Part shown: positions 24,980 to 34,698 of the stretch, piece after piece | Layout: the number at the start of each line of letters is the position of its first letter | How positions within the stretch are numbered: the stretch's first letter is position 1 | Assembly: GCA_949751835.1 (NCBI GenBank) | Contig: CATKHK010000138.1 | Coordinates: 1 to 64,000 of the forward strand | Length of the DNA: 64,000 bases | Direction: 5' to 3' | Origin: Blepharisma japonicum | Lineage: Eukaryota; Ciliophora; Heterotrichea; Heterotrichida; Blepharismidae | Translations under genes and position numbers: made by a program | Notes under the pieces: model-generated | The model's input: the letters and a program-made list of their open reading frames with translations, nothing else | Databases searched by the model: none | What the model was told of the DNA's origin: nothing

Positions 24980-25894
24980 ATGGCACAATCCCGCTATGAA
25001 AAAGTTCGATTTTTAGGCAAAGGCACATATGGAGAAGTATGGCTCAACACTGACTCACAAACTGGGACAAATGTAGCTATAAAAACCATCAAAGTCTTGC
25101 AAGAAGGAGAAGGCATCCATTTTACAGCTTTGCGCGAGATCATGATTTTACAAGAGCTGATTCATCCTAATATCATTCGTCTTCATGATGTTTTTTACAA
25201 AAATTCCAATATCAATTTAGTATTAGAGCTAGCAGAAAGTGCTTTAAATGAAGTAATTCATTTAACCGGTGAAGAATCAATCACCAAAGGATTGCTTAAA
25301 CAATTACTAGAAGGTTTAGCATTTATGCATGGAAATTCAGTTATGCACCGAGATTTAAAGCCAGGAAATTTATTAATTTCAAGAAATGGGGAGATGAAAA
25401 TCACTGATTTTGGAACTGCAAAAATTGTCTGTGATGTAGAAGCGCCTAGAACGACTGGGGTCTGTACACTGTGGTATCAGTCTCCTGAGCTTCTATTTGG
25501 TACTAAACATTATGGAAAAGCTATGGATATGTGGTCAGTTGGGTGCATTTTTGCTGAAATGATTAATAAAGAGCCATTTTTGAAAGGAAATACTTCTATA
25601 GACCAAATCAATAAAATTTTTAATACCCTAGGAACCCCTGGAGAAGAAGATTGGAAAGGAATGAATATTCTTCCTAATTATTGGCCATCCCCTGCATCCC
25701 CACGTATTTCCTTTGTAAGAGCTTTTCCTACAGCTAGTAATGAAGCCAGAGATCTACTAGAAAAAATGCTTATTTATGAACCAAAACAGAGAATTTCTGC
25801 CTCTGAAGCGCTACAACATCCATATTTTACTACAGGAGAGCCTTACGCAACTTGTGGAGAAATAGCAAGAATTTTAAGCAATTATATAAGATAA
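24980..25894 (+). CDS. Cyclin-dependent kinase, CDK7-like
   Basis: 304 residues, no intron. The ATG at 24980 (MAQSRYEKVRFLG) is chosen; a TTG six bases upstream is not a start. Glycine loop GKGTYGEVW; cyclin-binding helix GIHFTALREIMIL, closest to the NRTALREIKLL helix of CDK7; HRDLKPGN; DFGTAKIV; T-loop with TTGVCTLWYQSPE (Gln where most CDKs have Arg); DMWSVGCIFAEM; FNTLGTPGEEDW. CDK7 is the CDK-activating and TFIIH kinase, so roles in cell cycle and RNA polymerase II phosphorylation are likely. Ciliates carry many divergent CDKs, so the exact subfamily is less sure than the CDK call. It ends 16 bp from the converging gene. Confidence 0.85.
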   Translation: MAQSRYEKVRFLGKGTYGEVWLNTDSQTGTNVAIKTIKVLQEGEGIHFTALREIMILQELIHPNIIRLHDVFYKNSNINLVLELAESALNEVIHLTGEESITKGLLKQLLEGLAFMHGNSVMHRDLKPGNLLISRNGEMKITDFGTAKIVCDVEAPRTTGVCTLWYQSPELLFGTKHYGKAMDMWSVGCIFAEMINKEPFLKGNTSIDQINKIFNTLGTPGEEDWKGMNILPNYWPSPASPRISFVRAFPTASNEARDLLEKMLIYEPKQRISASEALQHPYFTTGEPYATCGEIARILSNYIR

Positions 25895-25910
25895 TTTTAC
25901 TAATAAATAA

Positions 25911-26906
25911 CTAAGGCGACATTTGCCCATTACTTCTTTTCTGAAAAAATTTCAGCAGATTTGGTCCTTTCAGCAGCGAAATGCTTGCATCTCTCTTTAT
26001 ATAAGCTTCTCCTTTATTCGAAAAATAAATTTCATTTTTATCTCCTTTTTTGACTTTAATTTCAATCACATACAAATCATTCACCCTCTGCCCATCTTTT
26101 CCATGGACATTTGCAAAATTAATCTGATAGTCATCAGCGCTTAAATGTGGGGTAAACGCATTAAGGACTGAGTCAATAATTGTGCTGAACTGGTCCCTTA
26201 ATTTTCTGTTTAATGTGACCCCAGTTACCAATCCATCATCTCTGATTCCATAAAATAAAGTCCCACCTTGTGTATTTAAAAAGGCACATATATAAGGGGT
26301 AATTAAGTCCACTGCTAAATTTGGGTTAAAAACTTTGCCTGTGCAGGCTTTAAATTCTGTATGTCTGTCTTCGAATTTTTTTACCTCTTCTTTGAGAACA
26401 TAATACCCACGCTCACTAGGAAGTCTTTTTAGGTCCGGCATTCTGATTTCTACAGGCAGCGGGGCTTCTTTTTTAGGGATTGTTTTAGCTTGCAGAGGGG
26501 TCTCGCTTTCGCTTTCAGACTCATAGCCTTCTTTATCGTTATTGTGCTTGGTCATATTTTCTCGTAATAGCTGGAATTGGTAGCGCTCTTCTGGAGAATG
26601 AAAATAAGGGCACGACATAAATGTGCAGGAAACGCCAAGTTTGCGGTTAACGCACTCCCTGGTTTTAAAATTCTGAGGATGGTAGATAAACTCGTTAAAA
26701 TTTCTGCAGAACTTGCAAGTTTCATGCAAACAATTGTCAGATGTGATCGCATCTAAGCAGAGAATAGGATCATATGATAAATTTAAAGTCCGCCGACGGT
26801 CTGTTTCATCGTGAAAAAAAGTGCAGTATTCTTTTTGGCTGCAGTCCTGGTTTTTTAGGATGCTATTACATTGTTTTGTCTTGTAAACTTTCCAAACACT
26901 TTCCAT
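25911..26906 (-). CDS. CCCH zinc-finger / Schlafen-type (AlbA_2) fusion
   Basis: 331 residues, complete, no TGA. The N-terminal 110 residues hold three CCCH-type clusters: C-x8-C-x5-C-x3-H ending YCTFFHDE, a middle C..C..C..H cluster with CRNFNEFIYHPQNFKTREC, and a last one ending CPYFHSPEER. The NEFIYHP..FKT linker matches the plant TZF and Unkempt style of RNA-binding fingers. After an acidic linker, residues about 180-325 form a Schlafen AlbA_2 domain (HTEFKACTG, FLNTQGGTLFYGIRDDGLVTGV, and a C-terminal YIKRDASI). This suggests an RNA-binding protein with a nucleic-acid or nuclease-like second domain. It starts 36 bp from NOC3, a shared divergent promoter. Confidence 0.85.
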   Translation of the reverse strand: MESVWKVYKTKQCNSILKNQDCSQKEYCTFFHDETDRRRTLNLSYDPILCLDAITSDNCLHETCKFCRNFNEFIYHPQNFKTRECVNRKLGVSCTFMSCPYFHSPEERYQFQLLRENMTKHNNDKEGYESESESETPLQAKTIPKKEAPLPVEIRMPDLKRLPSERGYYVLKEEVKKFEDRHTEFKACTGKVFNPNLAVDLITPYICAFLNTQGGTLFYGIRDDGLVTGVTLNRKLRDQFSTIIDSVLNAFTPHLSADDYQINFANVHGKDGQRVNDLYVIEIKVKKGDKNEIYFSNKGEAYIKRDASISLLKGPNLLKFFQKRSNGQMSP

Positions 26907-26942
26907 TTAAAAATATGCCTATCTTACTAATTTTACAATAAT
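26907..26942. promoter_or_regulatory. 36-bp divergent intergenic region
   Basis: The two ATGs are separated by only 36 bp of AT-rich DNA, so the core promoters and 5' leaders of the CCCH/Schlafen gene and NOC3 must overlap here or extend into each other's coding region. No specific motif is recognised. Confidence 0.4.
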
Positions 26943-28439
26943 ATGGGACGCAGAAATAAAAAGGAGGCAAAGCACCAAGAGTCCCAACAAGCCAGAGAGT
27001 TTTTAAAACACCAAGAAAAAGCTCCAAGCTACGTCGAGCTCTCCAAAGAAGAAAAAAGAATCGAAATTGCCCACGCAGCCACTCTAATTTTGTCCAGCCC
27101 TGAGATGCAGCATACCAAAATTTTGGCTTTAATCGAGCTTTGTAATGACCCAAGCGAGTATATCCAAGCTCTTGCTATAACCTCTCTGTGCTCGATTTTT
27201 ATTGATATTCTCCCTGGCTATGAAATCAAAAATGAAGAAGAAAACATCGAGCATTCCAAAGAGGTAAAAGCTGTCCAAATCTATGAAAACTCGCTATTAA
27301 ATTATTATGATAAATACCTCAATATTCTTACAGTAAAATCTCAAGCACAAAAAGGCGCTTTAAAATGTGTGGCACGGCTTTTATCTGAGCTCATGCATTT
27401 TAATTATAGAGAAAGACTATTAAAAATTGCTTTAAGCTCAGCTACAAAGCAGCCAGAAATTGTGATCCCAGCAATAAAGGACATTTTGCAGTCAAAAGAG
27501 CTGGAATTCAGATTTAAAGCTATAAAAGAAATCCACCAATTAATAAAAAGCACTTCTTATAAGCTAATACCAGATGAGCTGATTGAGGTTATAGGAGAAA
27601 TGGACCTAAACCAATTAGAAGCAGAAGAGGATGGGAAGCCTAAAAAGAAAAAAAAGACTGAAGAGGACTTCGAAAAAGATTTAGAAGAAACTAAAGAAGA
27701 AGTCATGAAGCAGAAACTTGTACAAAGCAACCAAAAAACACTAAGAGAAGTTTTGGCTATTTATTTCAGGATTATTAAGCAGTGGCCTAAATCTTTTATT
27801 TTTGCCAAAGCTCTAAAAGGGGTCGCTAAATATTGCTCACTGCTTAATATTGATTTAGTTTTAGACCTTGTTAAGCATTTATTGAAATTATTGGAATCAG
27901 GGAAATTAAAAGGAGAAAACCAGCTACAATGCATACAATCATCAATAAAAATTTTAAGCTTAATAGGAGAAACTGCAAATATAGAACAAAGCACGCTGAT
28001 AAAAGTCCTTTACACCTCAATGCTTTCTATCCCGACTGCCAAAGAAGCCCAAAAGACTTATATAAAAGCATTATCATGGCTTCTTTTAGACAGAAAACAA
28101 TACTCATATGAAATGGTTGCAGCTTATTTAAAAAGAATTTTACAAATTGCTTTTCACTGCGAACTCCAATTAATGAAAGCTATGATTTCTCTAGCAAAAT
28201 CTATTATAAATACCTACCCTAAAGCAGCTAATTTATTAGAACAAGATGATGAAGGAAATACAGAAATTTACGTCACAGAAGCAGATGACCCATTATTGTC
28301 AAATGCCAGCAGTTCTAATTTATTATACGAAATAAAAGCCTTAAAAACAATCAATGACAAAGAAGTCCAAGGTCTAGTAAAAAGCTTATCTAACCCTAGA
28401 GAGCCACTTAAAAAGAAGCCTACACAATATTTAGCTTAA
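26943..28439 (+). CDS. NOC3: Nucleolar complex protein 3 (NOC3)
   Basis: 498 residues, no intron. HEAT-like helices throughout. The N-terminal region has SYVELSKEEKRIEIAHAATL, then FIDILPGYEIK (compare DITPSYKIR in animal NOC3), a basic/acidic linker KPKKKKKTEEDFEKD, LREVLAIYFRIIKQWP, NQLQCIQSSIKILS, and a final ALKTINDKEVQGLVKSL. These follow the order of NOC3 proteins, which drive nuclear export of pre-60S ribosomes and take part in replication licensing. It is shorter than the animal protein, lacking much of the N-terminal and C-terminal extensions. Its stop codon overlaps the converging gene by 9 bp. Confidence 0.85.
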   Translation: MGRRNKKEAKHQESQQAREFLKHQEKAPSYVELSKEEKRIEIAHAATLILSSPEMQHTKILALIELCNDPSEYIQALAITSLCSIFIDILPGYEIKNEEENIEHSKEVKAVQIYENSLLNYYDKYLNILTVKSQAQKGALKCVARLLSELMHFNYRERLLKIALSSATKQPEIVIPAIKDILQSKELEFRFKAIKEIHQLIKSTSYKLIPDELIEVIGEMDLNQLEAEEDGKPKKKKKTEEDFEKDLEETKEEVMKQKLVQSNQKTLREVLAIYFRIIKQWPKSFIFAKALKGVAKYCSLLNIDLVLDLVKHLLKLLESGKLKGENQLQCIQSSIKILSLIGETANIEQSTLIKVLYTSMLSIPTAKEAQKTYIKALSWLLLDRKQYSYEMVAAYLKRILQIAFHCELQLMKAMISLAKSIINTYPKAANLLEQDDEGNTEIYVTEADDPLLSNASSSNLLYEIKALKTINDKEVQGLVKSLSNPREPLKKKPTQYLA

Positions 28440-30578
28440 AAATTTTTTGAAATCTGAATTGTTCATTGATTTTTTCTTTTTGGGAGGATTTGTGTTTGCG
28501 CATTTTTTAATGACCACTGGTCTGCCTTCTATTACTGGAAATTCCATTTCTAATGCGCTTTGGGCGTCTTCTTCTTTTTCGAACTCAATGAAGGCGAAAC
28601 CTCGGGGTTTGTCTTTCTGGTCTTTGGGAAGAGTCACTTTGCAGTTACCTTTGAAAAATGAGGATAAGCTGTCTTCTGTTATGCTGTAAGGCAAGTTGCT
28701 CACGTGCAAGGTGAAATTTTGGGATTTTTTTTCGGATTTTAAGAGCAGCACGCTACGACCTTTTATGGTGATTTGAGCTGCTTTGATAGCGTGCTCTACA
28801 GCTTCTTTTTCATGGAATTCTACATATGCGTAGCCTTTGCATTTTCCTTCTAAATCCCTAATAATTCTTATAGTAGAAACATCTCCGTAGCTGCTCAAAA
28901 TTTCTTTTAGCTCATTTTCTTCTATTTCATACGGCAAGTTGTTAACGAAAAGCAAAAATTCGTCGTTTTTAGTCTCTTCTGGTGGCTTAGAAGCTGCTAC
29001 AGTTATTTTGGTTCCTTGTAGCTCTATACCATTAAAAACCCTTATGCACTCCTGTACATCTTGCTCAGAACTTAAGTCAATATACCCATATCCTTTAGAT
29101 TTTCCTTCACGATTTCTTACTATTCTGCAAGCTTTGACTGGAATTACCTGTGAAAAAATTTCTTGAAGCTCTGTTTCTTTCATTTTCAAAGGAATTGGAC
29201 GTATAAAGACTGTAAATCTTGCAGTCTCAGCTTTAACTGGCTTAGCCTGCTGTTTTACTAGCTTTTTCGGAGGCTCTAGATTTCTCCTTATTCTGTTATG
29301 AGTCTTGGTAATACTCTGGATTATTTCTTCTAAATTTCCGTGGCTTGACTCCCATTCTTTATATTTCCGTGCTATTTCTTGAGGATAGTCCTTTGTATAT
29401 TCTAATGCTCTTCTGAAGACTTCTCGAATGGATTTGTTATCGGATTCCTGGATAAGAAAATCAAGATATAAAGTTCATAAGGTGTAAGAATCGCCTTTTT
29501 CTCTGACGATTTCTTCATATAAAGAATGGTCTTTGAGAAGAGAAGCTCTATACGATTTTAAGACTAAGTGCTGAGGAGGCATGCACTCCCCAAGCCAGTT
29601 TTCACCTTCTTCTAAAATAGCGAGCTGGTCGCCGCCTGTTCTTTTTATATGATTGCTGTACTCTTTTCAAAACTCTGTGTAATCAGATGCATTTGTTAAC
29701 GAAGAAGTCAAGGCTTTATGCTTGATAACTAATTATTTCTTACTCTCTGTTGGTTTTCCAGCACGCTCATATGCTAAAATTGCCAATTTCCACAAACCTA
29801 TATCCCAGTAGCAATTCCTAACAGCTCTTTTTGCAACTTTTTTATATAATTTCTTATTTTTCACTGCAAAATTCAAATAATCATACCAAACTTCAGGAAA
29901 TTTTGGTGCCTTTTGTATGGTCTCTTCCAATATATATCCTTTTACTTTATCATCTTTTATATTTTCTAAATACACTTTTAAATGTGCCAATAAAGCAGCT
30001 TCACTATTGGTTTCAATAGACAAATCAATTTGAGTTTTATATTCACTTTCTTCTTGCCATTTAGCAAAGGTGTCAAGGTATTTTTCTTGGATTTTTGTTT
30101 TAAGCTCTAAATCAGATTCTCATGACAGGTAATTTTGAAAGGATTTTTCCATATGTTCCATAGGGATAGAAAATTGTTTATTATAGAGCTCTCGGATTTC
30201 ATTTGGGTCTGTTTTAATAGAAATATAGTATTCTCATAAAGGCTGATATCGGATATGCCAGGTTAATTCCGCAAAAATTTTGGCATGTTCAGGAGTATTT
30301 TGCTTTGGGAAGAATTTTAAGTAGGAAAGGCAAATACTTGGGTCTAGATAAAAGTTACAGTAAAAATCTTTGAGCGAACGGGTAAAGAGGCTATTAAATG
30401 GCTCATCTTCAAGCCATTCTAGTCACATTATTTCAGATAATGGAGTGATTTCTAATAGCCTTTCTCTCGCAGCGTTAGCTTCAGTAATAAAGCCAGACGT
30501 TCGATAAGCTTTTATCAAATCTTCTTTGATTTTTGTGTCATAAGGGAATTCCCTTTCCTTTTCTTCAAGTTCTTCCAT
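28431..30578 (-). CDS. U4/U6 snRNP assembly factor, PRP24/SART3 type
   Basis: 710 residues from ATG 30578 once a 15-nt intron (29729-29743) is removed and TGA is read as Trp. Residues about 1-430 are half-a-TPR (HAT) repeats, with signatures such as PLSEIMWLEWLEDEP, FPEVWYDYLNFAVK, WDIGLWKLAILAYERAG and YTLWTLYLDFL. Residues about 460-680 hold three RRMs (RNP motifs KGYGYIDL, KGYAYVEFH, RGFAFIEFE). The tail is basic: PPKKKKS...DFKKFLS. HAT plus RRMs is the SART3/Prp24 layout, which anneals U4 with U6 snRNA and recycles them after splicing. A functional splicing factor fits a genome whose introns are only 15-16 nt. Confidence 0.88.
29729..29743 (-). other. 15-nt spliceosomal intron
   Basis: Minus-strand GTAAGAAATAATTAG. 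Removal joins ERAGKPTE to IIKHKALTSS and keeps the HAT region in frame; unspliced, a TAA ends the protein. Confidence 0.88.
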
Positions 30579-31343
30579 TTCCTATTAAAAACTCAAGATT
30601 GATTTCTAATAATTTCCAATAATTTATAATCTCTTAATTCTTGGAATTGCTTTACTTATATAGCATAATTAGGGTATAAATATGTAAAAGATTAAGGGAG
30701 AATTTAAAAATCTACTAATAATTTTAAGCCATTCATAAATAGTTTTAGCCTATTTTAAGCTTTTATCATTAGCCCAATTCTTTTCAGACGTTATATTTTA
30801 TTAATAAAGAAAATTATTGTCTCACCAAAAATTTAAGGAAATAAATCAAGCATTGATATTAAATTTTAGGCAGATCAGAATCGAATTATTAAAGTAAAGA
30901 TTAATAAATAAACTATTCTTCTCATCAAAACTTATATTTCCTATTAAAATTTAATCATTGCAAAAATACAATAATTATAATGGATTCTATGGTCGAAATG
31001 GAATGAAAATTTACAAAAATTTTTTTGTTAATTCAAATTAAAAATAAATTCAAATGCTTATTAATCGCCAAAAATTATATTTTTATCTGAAATGTTGCCT
31101 AAACCAAAGCCCAACTTATCATAAAATTTTTTGAAATCTTCATAAGTATTTTGTGTATAGTTCGTAACTTATCAATATCCAAATTTTTCTTAAGCTTCAG
31201 CATAACATTTTCTGCGAAATATCATTATCTAAAAGTTTCATATGAATTTATTTTTTGATCTATGAAAAAGATGGAAATTCCAGACTTTTCTAAATCAACT
31301 TTTGAAGCATTGACAAATTATAGGCACTCTTATAATACTTAAT
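30579..31343. other. Spacer
   Basis: AT-rich. On the minus strand 31225-31061 is a protein-like 55-codon frame from ATG (MIFRRKCYAEA..., later NTYEDFKKFYDKLGFGLG) with two internal TAA codons, probably a relic. Promoters for both flanking genes must lie here. Nothing else is seen. Confidence 0.3.
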
Positions 31344-31796
31344 ATGGACGAAAAACGTGACCTCTACAAGATTTTAAGTCTCCCACGTACTGCATCGCAA
31401 AAGCAGATACAAAAGGCTTACTATAAACTGGCAATTCAGTGGCATCCCGATAAAAATAAATCAGCAGAATCCTCTTCAAAATACGAGGAAATATCAGTAG
31501 CCTATCACACTCTTCATGATTCGAGATCAAGGGCTTTCTATGATCTGTTCAATTATCCTCGAATCTCTATTCCCAAAACCCTCGATGTTCCAAAAAAGCG
31601 ACCACTTGATCCTCTTTTCGATTTTTCTGCTGCAGATCGTGAAGAAAATGAGATTTTAAGCAAACTTGAAAAAGTTATGAAGGGAATTAAGTCTGATTTT
31701 GCGTTTAGCCCATCTATGAAAGCACAAAAACGCAAAGAAAATGATGACGCATATACTGCAAAAATTGAAAATAAAGAGATTCCTAAGATAGAATAA
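31344..31796 (+). CDS. J-domain protein (Hsp40-like), short
   Basis: 150 residues, no intron. An N-terminal J domain (residues 6-70) has DLYKILSLPRTASQKQIQKA, the catalytic loop WHPDKN and SRAFYDLF. It would stimulate an Hsp70 ATPase. The remaining 80 residues are charged and lack the Gly/Phe, zinc and substrate domains of type I/II Hsp40s, making it a type III J-protein whose client is unknown. No signal peptide, so cytosolic or nuclear. Confidence 0.9.
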   Translation: MDEKRDLYKILSLPRTASQKQIQKAYYKLAIQWHPDKNKSAESSSKYEEISVAYHTLHDSRSRAFYDLFNYPRISIPKTLDVPKKRPLDPLFDFSAADREENEILSKLEKVMKGIKSDFAFSPSMKAQKRKENDDAYTAKIENKEIPKIE

Positions 31797-33196
31797 GAAC
31801 CAAAGCCAAAATGTTTGAAATATTACATAAATCTTCTTATAATAATATAGGTAGGAAAATATTAAATTCCAGATCTTTTAAATGAAAGCAAATTTTTTTT
31901 TTATTTTTGCTGACTGAAGACTAAAGAGAAATTGGAGACTAAAGAATAAAGGCTGGTAAAAAGCACTTGAAAGAGTAGGAATTCTATATTTTAGCAATTA
32001 GTCCTATTAAATTCAGCGCAGTTAAAGCAAGCGTCCCTTTATGCAAATTTTTAATTAAATTGAGATTATTCAAATTTTCCTGTAAAATTAGCTGTATCAT
32101 GCAAACATATTATTTAATTTCTAGACATGAAGCTCCTTGATAAACCTTCTTTCTTAGTTTTGTTCGTTATTCAAGTTTTTTAGTATGACCTGCTGACTGG
32201 ATCATTTCTTCTAATTCCCTTTGAGGTTATTTTTAAAGCGAAAGCCAGATTCAGTTAAAAATTCACTTCAAATTTGTGAGCTAACTTCTCCTCACGTCTA
32301 GGCTGCGATTTATTTAATTTTCTGTTCCAATTTGAAAGTCATTAATTTTTTTCACAATCCTTATTTTCTAGCATATTTTCTTGATTTCGTGATATAAAAA
32401 TTATAACGAAATAAAGAATAAAATAGAATTCAATATTTTAGAATTTATATTGCAAATTTAGCTGAATCGGATACATGAAAACTTTGCATTATTTAATTGT
32501 ATTAATTTTGATCAATTTCAAAAATCAATTTATTAAAATAGCATGATGAATCAGATTCAATAAGAAATAAAAATAACGAAAAGAAAACATCAGAAAGTAT
32601 AGGCCACCTCCTTCGAAAATCCAGCAAAAATATTCCTTATCTTTAAATATTAATATGTTTGATAAGAATAAATTAAGGCGATAAAATCTTTGTTCAAATA
32701 TTTTTAAGACTTCTTAGAAGAAAATATCAATAAAAAGTTAAGCTTGCTTAGTTATTAAAAGTCTGCTTCAAAATAAAACAATTTTAGGTAAGCCAAAATT
32801 TTCATGATAGCCTAGATACACTCGAAAATTTTATCAAAGTCTACGAGTAATAAAAATTTTTGTAATAAATAAATTGATCAAAATTATTAATTAATTATAT
32901 AAAACTTAATGATTTGAAAGTCTATGAATTATAATATTAAAAAGATTATGGAAAAGAATATTTATTACTATAAGGCCAAAATGCGTATTAATAGAAATAA
33001 CGTGAAATATAGATATAAAATAAAGGGCCATATGATGCAAATTCTATATAATATTTTTAAATATAGCCAAATGAGGCTATATATTGTACTATTTTGTAAA
33101 ATTTCGATAAAACCTATTAAATTCTTTATGACAAAATTTTGGATTCAAAATGATTTTCATTAAAAAAAAGTTACAGTTTATAAAACCTATATAATA
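31797..33196. other. 1.4-kb AT-rich spacer
   Basis: No intact gene. A plus-strand frame at 32127-32345 starting MKLLDKPSFLVLFVIQVF has a TAG and a TAA inside and may be a relic. An ATG frame at 32924-33163 is Lys/Ile/Tyr-rich, as expected of translated AT-rich DNA, and I do not accept it. The CDPK promoter lies at the right end. Confidence 0.35.
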
Positions 33197-34645
33197 ATGG
33201 GCTGCATTCCTCGAAAGAATATCTCGGCAAAAGCCACAAAGCATGTAGACCTCGTAATCACTCCTAGCATCTTTGTTCGTGAGAACTCTCTTGACATAAA
33301 TGAAGTATATGACTTTGGTCAATCCTTGGGTAGAGGTGCCTTTGGAGAAGTTCGTAAAGCTAAGCACCGTAGCTCCAATCTTTTAAGAGCTGTAAAAATA
33401 CTACTCAAAGATAAACCCTCCACTGAGATAAGCAATGAACTTTTAAATGAAGTTGAAATAATAAAGGCAGTTGATCATCCCAACATCATAAAAGTTTTCG
33501 AGTACTTCGAAACCCCTAGAAAATCATATATTGTGATGGAACTTTGTCAAGGAGGAGAGCTATTCGACGAATTTTCTAAAAGAAACGTCTTAAAAGAAGA
33601 TGATTGTGCAGCCGTAATTAAGCAGCTGTTATCGGCAGTTTCATACTTGCACAGCCACAATATAATTCATCGAGACCTGAAGCCAGAAAACATTTTGATA
33701 GAAACGAATGGTGATCTTTCCAATGTCAAGATTTCTGACTTCGGGACAGCCACCTTGTGCGCAAAAAACGCAAAAATCCGCGGAGCCCTAGGAACTGTTT
33801 ATTATGTGGCTCCAGAAGTTCTACTCGGGAATTATGACTCAAAATGCGACATGTGGAGTATTGGGGTCATAATTTTTACTTTATTAAGTGGGAGTCCTCC
33901 ATTTGATGGAAGCAATGACAACGCAATCTTGAATAAAATAATAAAAGGGAATTATTCATTTACAGGGTCAATATGGACAAATATATCTAGGGAAGCTAAA
34001 GACCTAATTTCAAGCTTACTATGTCCTGTAGAGACAAGGTTATCAGCAGAATCAGCATTAAATCATCCTTGGATTCAGAGAAGATGCCCAAATAATCAAG
34101 ACCTGCATTCACTAGGAAATGTTTTAACAAAATTAAAAGATTTCCATTGTGCAAGTAAATTAAAAGAAGCTGTAAGCATTTTTATAACCTCTCAATGTAT
34201 TACTTCGGAAGAAACCAAACAATTAAAAGAAGCATTTAAAGCTCTTGATACAAGTGGTGATGGAAAAATATCCAAAAAAGAATTAGCAAATCAGTATATG
34301 AAATTCATGGAAGGCGGAGAGTCAAAAGTTGTTATCGAAGAAATAATGGGAGTGGTTGATAGTGATAAAAGTGGGTTCATTGATTATACAGAATTTTTAA
34401 AGGCAACACTTGATAGGAAAAAATTGGAATCAAGTGAAAATTTAAAAGCTGCATTTAATTTGTTTGACAAAGATAAAAGTGGGACTATTTCTGCAGCTGA
34501 AATTAGGATGGTTTTGGATACTGGAAATGTAGAAAACAGTAAAATTTGGGATGAAATTCTGGGAGAAGTTGATACCAATGGGGATGGAGTCATTGATTTG
34601 AGAGAATTTGAAGCACTTGTAAACAGAAAGACTACATTCGGATAA
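33197..34645 (+). CDS. Calcium-dependent protein kinase (CDPK)
   Basis: 482 residues, no intron. The N-terminus MGCIPRKN has Gly2 and Cys3 for myristoyl/palmitoyl anchoring. Kinase domain at about 38-295: LGRGAFGEVRKA, RAVKIL, HRDLKPEN, DFGTATL, GTVYYVAPEVL. A junction region follows (to about 335), then four EF hands with intact loops: DTSGDGKISKKE, DSDKSGFIDYTE, DKDKSGTISAAE and DTNGDGVIDLRE. This is the standard CDPK layout of ciliates, apicomplexans and plants. Calcium binding to the C-terminal domain releases the kinase. It is membrane-associated by inference. It converges on the CaMKK-like gene with 53 bp between stops. Confidence 0.95.
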   Translation: MGCIPRKNISAKATKHVDLVITPSIFVRENSLDINEVYDFGQSLGRGAFGEVRKAKHRSSNLLRAVKILLKDKPSTEISNELLNEVEIIKAVDHPNIIKVFEYFETPRKSYIVMELCQGGELFDEFSKRNVLKEDDCAAVIKQLLSAVSYLHSHNIIHRDLKPENILIETNGDLSNVKISDFGTATLCAKNAKIRGALGTVYYVAPEVLLGNYDSKCDMWSIGVIIFTLLSGSPPFDGSNDNAILNKIIKGNYSFTGSIWTNISREAKDLISSLLCPVETRLSAESALNHPWIQRRCPNNQDLHSLGNVLTKLKDFHCASKLKEAVSIFITSQCITSEETKQLKEAFKALDTSGDGKISKKELANQYMKFMEGGESKVVIEEIMGVVDSDKSGFIDYTEFLKATLDRKKLESSENLKAAFNLFDKDKSGTISAAEIRMVLDTGNVENSKIWDEILGEVDTNGDGVIDLREFEALVNRKTTFG

Positions 34646-34698
34646 ATTATAAAAATTATATTATTTGACTATAGAATATTACTTTTAATTTTAATTAT

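Noticed and set aside
32924-33163. 79-codon ATG frame upstream of the CDPK gene
   Set aside because: Composition (Ile, Lys, Asn, Tyr) is that of translated AT-rich DNA, with no motif and no TGA-Trp support.
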